64,000 nt of DNA, from positions 2,365,001 to 2,429,000 of the forward strand of contig NZ_CP114871.1 of NCBI RefSeq assembly GCF_027474405.1, in the 5' to 3' direction. A program made the position numbers and the translations under genes. Within the stretch, counting starts at the first letter, position 1. Each line of letters opens with the position of its first letter. This stretch comes from Caulobacter sp. NIBR2454. GTDB lineage: Bacteria > Pseudomonadota > Alphaproteobacteria > Caulobacterales > Caulobacteraceae. The notes under the pieces were generated by a model. It worked only from the letters and a program-made list of their open reading frames with translations. It was not told the DNA's origin and made no database searches. Positions 59,640-64,000 of the stretch are shown in pieces.

Positions 59640-61250
59640 CTAGTCGGCCTCCAGACTCGACGTGTCGAAGCCGTGGTACAGCGACAGGAACCGGAACGGG
59701 TTCTCCTGCCACGTCCGGTACATAACGTTGTTGATGTCTGACGTTACGTCAAAATACTGCAGTTGCGGTTCGGCGTGGGTGTGCAGGTGATGGCGGCCCA
59801 GCATCAACGCCACTTGGTCGATCCACCGCGTCAACACCGGGCGATCCAGCATCTGGCCGAGGTAGGCGGAGACAAAGCGGAAAAACAGGTCGGTGACCGG
59901 GGTCGGATAGGCCAGGACCAGATTGGCGGTCAGGCGCGCGCCGGCGTTGAAGCTGTTCTGGTTCTCGTTGAAGACCAGATCGGCGCCCTCGCAGCGCTCC
60001 AGCAGATCAGACACGCCACGCTGCAGCAGCAGATCGATATCGGAGATGAAAAGCGGCCGGCCAAGGCGACGCAGCAGGCCGCCCGCCTGAAGAAAGCGGA
60101 TGGATTGGAAATGACCGACGGGCTTGCTCGCCATTCCCTTGGGCGGGGCGTCATAGACCTTCGTCGTGACACCTGCCTCGTCAAAAGCGTCGCCGGCGAA
60201 GATCAGGCGATCATCATGCACATCGACCGTCGTCGCGGACCGCCCCAGGTGCTCCGCTCCGCCGATCACATGCACCACCACCAGGAACGGCACGTCGCAG
60301 TGCTTTAGGATCGAGCGAACGTACCAACGGGCATAGAGCTCCACATAGGCTTGGTCGGCGGCCACGAGGAAGACCACCTTGGCGTCCAGCGTGTCGGCGC
60401 GCTTTGCGACGTCGTTCCATGTCATCGACTGGCCATTGGCGTCGGCATAGACCGTCTGCGGCTCCGGTGAAGGCGCCGGCGTGGGTCCAAGCACGGCGGG
60501 GAGGTCGATGGACTCCAGCAGCAGGCGGTAGTGGCGCTCCCACCCTGGCCAGCCGCTGTCTTCCGGTTCACTGACCTTATGCTGCTCCTGCGCGGCGAGC
60601 AGTTTCTCGAGTTCCGCGACAGCCTTGTCGTCAAGCCGCCCGCACAGCAGGCCGCTGGCGACGTCATGGATGTCTTTGAGCCGCACGAGCGGATGCTGGC
60701 TCGGCCGGTCCAGCAAGGCGACCCGAGATCTGTGTGCAAGGTCGCCGGCCTGATCGCCTCGCGCCTTGCAGACCTCGGCCATGGTCTCGTGGGCCGAGAT
60801 GTCTTCCGGATCGAGCGCCAGCAGCGTCTGCGCATAGCGGCCCGCGCTTTCCAAATCCCCGACCGTCTGATTGCAGGTCATGGCGGTTCGCAAGACCAGC
60901 GGGTTGTTCGGCGTCAGATCCGCCAGGGCGGAGGCGTAGGGCGCCGCCTGGGCCACGTCCTTTGACCGCATATGCAGGTTGTATCGTTCGATCGCCGGCT
61001 GGGTCTGTTCGGCGACATCGCGGGCAAGCTCGGGGCCGTCGGGGTAGCGAACCCGCAGGTCAGCCAGAACCTTCAGCGCCTCCAGGGTCCTGCCCGCAGC
61101 GCTGTGGTTATGCATCAACGCGCGCAGGACATCCTCGCGGTCCGGCTGCGCCGCCAGCACATGCTCGAAGATCGTCGCTGCGTCACTCCACCGCCGCTCT
61201 TCCTGGAGACGTCGTGCGAGTTCCAGGATGGGGTCCGCGAGGTCCGTCAT
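59640..61250 (-). CDS. TPR protein with glycosyltransferase-like domain
   Basis: A 536-residue protein. The ATG at 61250 is preferred; the in-frame extension upstream overlaps the neighbouring gene. Residues of about 1-200 are TPR-like helical repeats (ILELARRLQEERRWSDAATIFEHVL, then YAQTLLALDPEDISAHETMAEV). The C-terminal half (about 290-536) looks like a nucleotide-sugar transferase fold with VVFLVAADQAYVELYARWYVRSILKH at the start and a DxD-type metal site in PLFISDIDLLLQRGV. The sugar and acceptor are unknown. It is tandem with a GT41 gene upstream, and both encode TPR modules. Confidence 0.7.
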   Translation of the reverse strand: MTDLADPILELARRLQEERRWSDAATIFEHVLAAQPDREDVLRALMHNHSAAGRTLEALKVLADLRVRYPDGPELARDVAEQTQPAIERYNLHMRSKDVAQAAPYASALADLTPNNPLVLRTAMTCNQTVGDLESAGRYAQTLLALDPEDISAHETMAEVCKARGDQAGDLAHRSRVALLDRPSQHPLVRLKDIHDVASGLLCGRLDDKAVAELEKLLAAQEQHKVSEPEDSGWPGWERHYRLLLESIDLPAVLGPTPAPSPEPQTVYADANGQSMTWNDVAKRADTLDAKVVFLVAADQAYVELYARWYVRSILKHCDVPFLVVVHVIGGAEHLGRSATTVDVHDDRLIFAGDAFDEAGVTTKVYDAPPKGMASKPVGHFQSIRFLQAGGLLRRLGRPLFISDIDLLLQRGVSDLLERCEGADLVFNENQNSFNAGARLTANLVLAYPTPVTDLFFRFVSAYLGQMLDRPVLTRWIDQVALMLGRHHLHTHAEPQLQYFDVTSDINNVMYRTWQENPFRFLSLYHGFDTSSLEAD

Positions 61251-61299
61251 TCCGCGCCTGAAAAGCGGCTCGGATGCTGGGCGTGTCTGGCAGTCGGAT

Positions 61300-63330
61300 T
61301 CATTGGCCGAGCGCCTCAATGTCGGCGGCCGTCCATAGGCGGGTATCCGCCGGCATTGGCCGGCGTCTGTGACGGGCTGCGAGTTGGCTGCGATAGAGTT
61401 CGTTGTAGTTGGGCTCGGCCAGAATCTCGCGCGTTTCGTGCTCCAGCCTCACGCCAATCTCCATGTATTGCTCGAGATTGGTGAGATCGGGTTGCGGCAC
61501 GCGGCCCTGCTGATGCTCGGCGCACATCTGGGCGTACAAATCTTCGAGGCTCGCCACTAGGCGATCCATGTCGAAGAGCACGCAGGTGTGGCGGTTCTCT
61601 TCAAGGTGCGTCTTGTAGGCCTGTATTTGGGCCGGATCGCCGGCCAGGGCGACGGCGCGCTCGACGTAGTCCTGCGGGGTGTAGCAGATCAGCTCTTCAA
61701 GACCCGCGGCGCGTACCAAACTGCCGCAGACCCGCGAGGCGAAACAGCGCCCCGCCAGCGTCAACACGGGAACACCCATCCACAGAGCGTCCGAGGCCGT
61801 CGTGTGGGCCCCGTAAGGCGAGGTATCGAGGAACAGGTCCGCCAGCGGATAACGGGCCAGGTGGAACGGGTTATAGAGCTTTTGCGCGAAGACGATCCGC
61901 TCCGCCGCGATCCCTGCCGCGACCGCATGCTCGCGCAGGCGGGCGTTGGTGGTTTCGTTGTGATCGAGCAGCCAGAGCACCGAATTGGGCACGCGCTGCA
62001 GGATCTCCATCCAGCGCCCGAAGGTGAACCGGGTGATCTTCTGGGAGCCGTTGAAGCAGCAGAAGACGAAGGCGTCGTCGGGCAGGCCGGCGTCGGCCCG
62101 CGTCGGCTTTTCAGGCGCGACGACACGTTTGCGGTCGTTGGCCTGATAGCAGGGCAGCCGAAGCACCTTCTCCGAATAGTACATCTCCATTTCCGGCGGG
62201 ATGATCCACTCGTCGGCGATGATGTACTGGTGATAGGGCGTGGCCATCGTGCCTGGAAAGCCGAGCCAGTTGACCTGGATCGGCGCGGGCCGGCGAGCGA
62301 AGGCGCCAGTACGGCTGTCACGCGTGTGACCGTTGACGTCGATCAGCACGTCGATGCCGTCGTCGGCGATACGACGCGCGGCCTCGTCATCGGTCATGGC
62401 CCGGATATCGACCCAATGCTCGACCGCGCCCTGGATGCGGGCGCTGATCGTCCCCGTCGCTGGACCGCAATAATAGGCGAAGACCTCGACCTTGCTGCGG
62501 TCGTGGAGTTCGAACATCTCGGACATCAGATAACCGACCGCGTGGTCGCGCAGATCCGACGAGACATAGCCGACGCGGATGCGGCGGCCTGTCAGGTCGA
62601 TCTTCGCATCCCTGCGGTCGAACGCGTCCAGATCGAAGGTCTCTGGGACCGAGCGTTCCGTATAGGCGGCGGCGGAGGCCAGCTGCAAAAGCGGATCATC
62701 CGTATAGGCGCCCAACGACAGAGGATGGATGCCACCCACCAGTCGCTCGCGGGTGATGGTCTCGGACGGAATGACGATAGGCCATTTGCAGCCGCCCAGC
62801 CGGCGCGCGGTGTACTGCTCCAGCACGTCATACTGGGTGGGGTCGAGATCCAGGCACTGGTACAGCGGAACTTCCGAATCCAGTCCCAGGTCGTGTTCGC
62901 CCAGGACGCGGCCGAGTTGCTTGAGCGCGGTCACCTTGTAGGTAAGGACCATCCCAGTGAGGGGCACTTGGCGATCCACGGCGGTTCGCCATTGCTCCAC
63001 CGCTTCGGCCACCATTCCGCGCTTTTCGAGCACGCTGCCAAGGTTGATGTACCCGGGCAGGAAGTCAGCATTCACCTCGACCGACGCGCGCAGCGAGGCC
63101 TCCGCGGACGCCAGGTCTCCCAGTTGCTGCTGAAGGCCGGAATTGTTGAAATAGGCGACGAAGACGTGCGGGTTCTGCGGATTGAAGGCGATCCAGATCC
63201 GATAGAGTTGCTCGGCCATGGCCGTATGTCCCGAACCACCGAGACGACCGGTCGCCTCGAGCAACTCGGTCAGAGGGTAGCCGCCAGCGGTGATCCGCTG
63301 AACCGCGGAGACGAATAGAGCTTCGGACAT
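61300..63330 (-). CDS. TPR O-GlcNAc-transferase-like glycosyltransferase (GT41)
   Basis: A 676-residue protein of the OGT/SPINDLY type. The ATG at 63330 follows AAGG at 6 bases; a GTG 15 bases upstream is an alternative. Residues of about 1-140 contain TPR units (GDLASAEASLRASVEVNADFLPGYINLGSVLEKRGMVAEAVEQW). The GT41 catalytic region has RIRVGYVSSDLRDHAVGYLMSEMFELHD, DVLIDVNGHTRDSRTGAFARRPAPIQVNWLGFPGTM, FCCFNGSQKITRFTFGRWMEIL and LFLDTSPYGAHTTASDALWMGVPVLTL, i.e. the UDP-sugar binding signatures. In Caulobacter such TPR-GT41 proteins include the flagellin-modifying FlmG. Cytosolic protein O-glycosylation is the likely activity. Confidence 0.88.
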   Translation of the reverse strand: MSEALFVSAVQRITAGGYPLTELLEATGRLGGSGHTAMAEQLYRIWIAFNPQNPHVFVAYFNNSGLQQQLGDLASAEASLRASVEVNADFLPGYINLGSVLEKRGMVAEAVEQWRTAVDRQVPLTGMVLTYKVTALKQLGRVLGEHDLGLDSEVPLYQCLDLDPTQYDVLEQYTARRLGGCKWPIVIPSETITRERLVGGIHPLSLGAYTDDPLLQLASAAAYTERSVPETFDLDAFDRRDAKIDLTGRRIRVGYVSSDLRDHAVGYLMSEMFELHDRSKVEVFAYYCGPATGTISARIQGAVEHWVDIRAMTDDEAARRIADDGIDVLIDVNGHTRDSRTGAFARRPAPIQVNWLGFPGTMATPYHQYIIADEWIIPPEMEMYYSEKVLRLPCYQANDRKRVVAPEKPTRADAGLPDDAFVFCCFNGSQKITRFTFGRWMEILQRVPNSVLWLLDHNETTNARLREHAVAAGIAAERIVFAQKLYNPFHLARYPLADLFLDTSPYGAHTTASDALWMGVPVLTLAGRCFASRVCGSLVRAAGLEELICYTPQDYVERAVALAGDPAQIQAYKTHLEENRHTCVLFDMDRLVASLEDLYAQMCAEHQQGRVPQPDLTNLEQYMEIGVRLEHETREILAEPNYNELYRSQLAARHRRRPMPADTRLWTAADIEALGQ

Positions 63331-63464
63331 ACTGCCTTCGGACACGTCTGGTCACAGGGACGCACGGCGCACACGACGCCGAAACGAGGCGAGTGCAGAA
63401 CGCTTGCCCGATTCGATCAAGCTGATCTTGGAACCCCATGGAACCGACAACTTCGCAACGAGAA

Positions 63465-63496
63465 ATGGGCCGGTCATGAGGTTATGACCGGCCCAT
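63465..63496 (-). terminator. Strong hairpin after the octapeptide-repeat gene
   Basis: ATGGGCCGGTCAT (63465-63477) and ATGACCGGCCCAT (63484-63496) form a perfect 13-bp stem with a GAGGTT loop, 21 bases past the stop codon at 63517. On the minus strand TTCTCGTT follows. It separates this gene from the glycosyltransferase genes downstream. Confidence 0.8.
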
Positions 63497-63516
63497 CATT
63501 CGTGATCTGAAGCGCC

Positions 63517-64000
63517 TTAGTGGGGCCCGAAGAGGGCGTCCAGCTGTTCGCTGTTGAAGTACGGCACCTGCGTGTCCTGGATCGCGGCGATCTGGTTCAC
63601 GTCCATCGAGGCGATGTTCGTGGTCGAGAGCGCTGCGATCTGCGTCTGGGTCAGGGCGGCGATCTGGGTGGTGGAGATCGCGTCGATGTCCGTAGTCGTC
63701 ATGGCGCCGATCGCCGTGGAGTTCACACCCGCGAAGGCCGTCGCGCTGATGGCGGCGAGCTGAGCCGGCTGGAACTCACGAAGATCCGTGACGCTCAGCT
63801 CCGCGGTCTGCTCCTTGGTCAGACCGGCGATCTGGGTATCCGCCAGCGCTCCGATCTGCGTGCTGGTCAGTGCCGAGACGAGGCCTCCACCCAGACGACC
63901 AAGCTGCGTCGACGCCAGGGCGCCGAGTTGCGTCGTCGTCAGGTCGCCTGCGTCACCGGTCTGCAGAGCGCCGATCTGGATCAGGCTCAGGGCCTTGATC
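63517..64000 (-). CDS. Octapeptide-repeat protein, N-terminus outside window
   Basis: The minus-strand frame is open from the right edge (about 63999) to the stop at 63517, so at least 160 C-terminal residues are visible. They consist almost wholly of tandem 8-residue units of the form T-[QDN]-[IL]-x-[AG]-[LIM]-[ST]-x (for example TQIAALTQ, TQIAALST, TNIASMDV, NQIAAIQD). Twelve are in unbroken register before the tail TQVPYFNSEQLDALFGPH. There are no cysteines and no membrane segment. Hydrophobic residues recur at positions 3 and 6, so a repetitive solenoid or coil is likely. I do not recognise a named family. It lies directly upstream of two TPR-glycosyltransferases on the same strand. Confidence 0.75.
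   Translation of the reverse strand, partial: IKALSLIQIGALQTGDAGDLTTTQLGALASTQLGRLGGGLVSALTSTQIGALADTQIAGLTKEQTAELSVTDLREFQPAQLAAISATAFAGVNSTAIGAMTTTDIDAISTTQIAALTQTQIAALSTTNIASMDVNQIAAIQDTQVPYFNSEQLDALFGPH

Overview
This window is a GC-rich alphaproteobacterial chromosome segment. It most resembles the Caulobacter/Phenylobacterium group. The clues are large TonB-dependent receptors, an N-acetylglucosamine (GlcNAc) locus that combines an outer-membrane receptor with a PTS, an N-terminal domain that I recognise as that of the Caulobacter S-layer protein RsaA, and palindromic interspersed repeats of a type common in these genomes. No mobile-element genes (transposase, integrase, relaxase) were seen. 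All homology statements come from reading the translations, not from searches.

Layout. 1-3491: the end of a TPR-sulfotransferase gene, then ilvD. 3496-17003: a complete GlcNAc/chitin-sugar locus. The leftward arm encodes a TonB receptor, a GH20 hexosaminidase, an EIIA-HPr-EI fusion, an EIIC-EIIB-EIIB permease and a NagX-like membrane acyltransferase. The rightward arm encodes a GntR/UTRA repressor, a SIS-domain GlcN-6-P deaminase and a GlcNAc-6-P deacetylase. The divergent promoter region holds three copies of an 18-bp motif, ATTGGTAnnnnnnTGGKC, the likely repressor operators. 17149-30168: mostly housekeeping and small conserved genes (DUF3089, GNAT enzymes, DUF805, a LytS-type kinase, DUF1428, a YhhN-like protein, an RluF-like pseudouridine synthase, an entericidin-like lipoprotein, DUF983, DUF3309, an MFS permease, DUF599, msrA, tRNA-Ser). 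It includes a roughly 950-bp gene-free stretch packed with palindromic repeats. 30169-40656: AT-rich spacers, a 611-aa RTX protein with an RsaA-like anchoring domain, an exonuclease, a large Oar-like TonB receptor, and a divergent LytS/LytTR two-component pair. CGACGAA repeats 20-21 bp apart lie upstream of the receptor, between kinase and regulator, and upstream of a 49-aa membrane protein. 40657-49169: a LysR regulator, then a compact, translationally coupled type IV secretion operon (virB1-2-3-4-6-9-10-11) that lacks virB5, virB7 and virB8. 49264-63330: a DUF1501/DUF1800 pair, a membrane PQQ glucose dehydrogenase, a PI-PLC-like/PAP2 phosphatase fusion, an acyl-CoA ligase with a dienoyl-CoA-reductase-like SDR, and two TPR-glycosyltransferases. 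63517-64000: the C-terminus of a protein made of tandem Thr/Gln-rich octapeptides, running off the right edge.

How the genes work together. The GlcNAc locus describes a whole route. The TonB receptor imports oligosaccharides and the hexosaminidase trims them. The PTS phosphorylates and imports GlcNAc. NagA and the NagB-II-type deaminase bring GlcNAc-6-P to fructose-6-P, and NagR senses the phosphorylated sugar. The two TPR-glycosyltransferases beside the Ser/Thr-rich octapeptide protein suggest a possible enzyme-substrate set for protein O-glycosylation.
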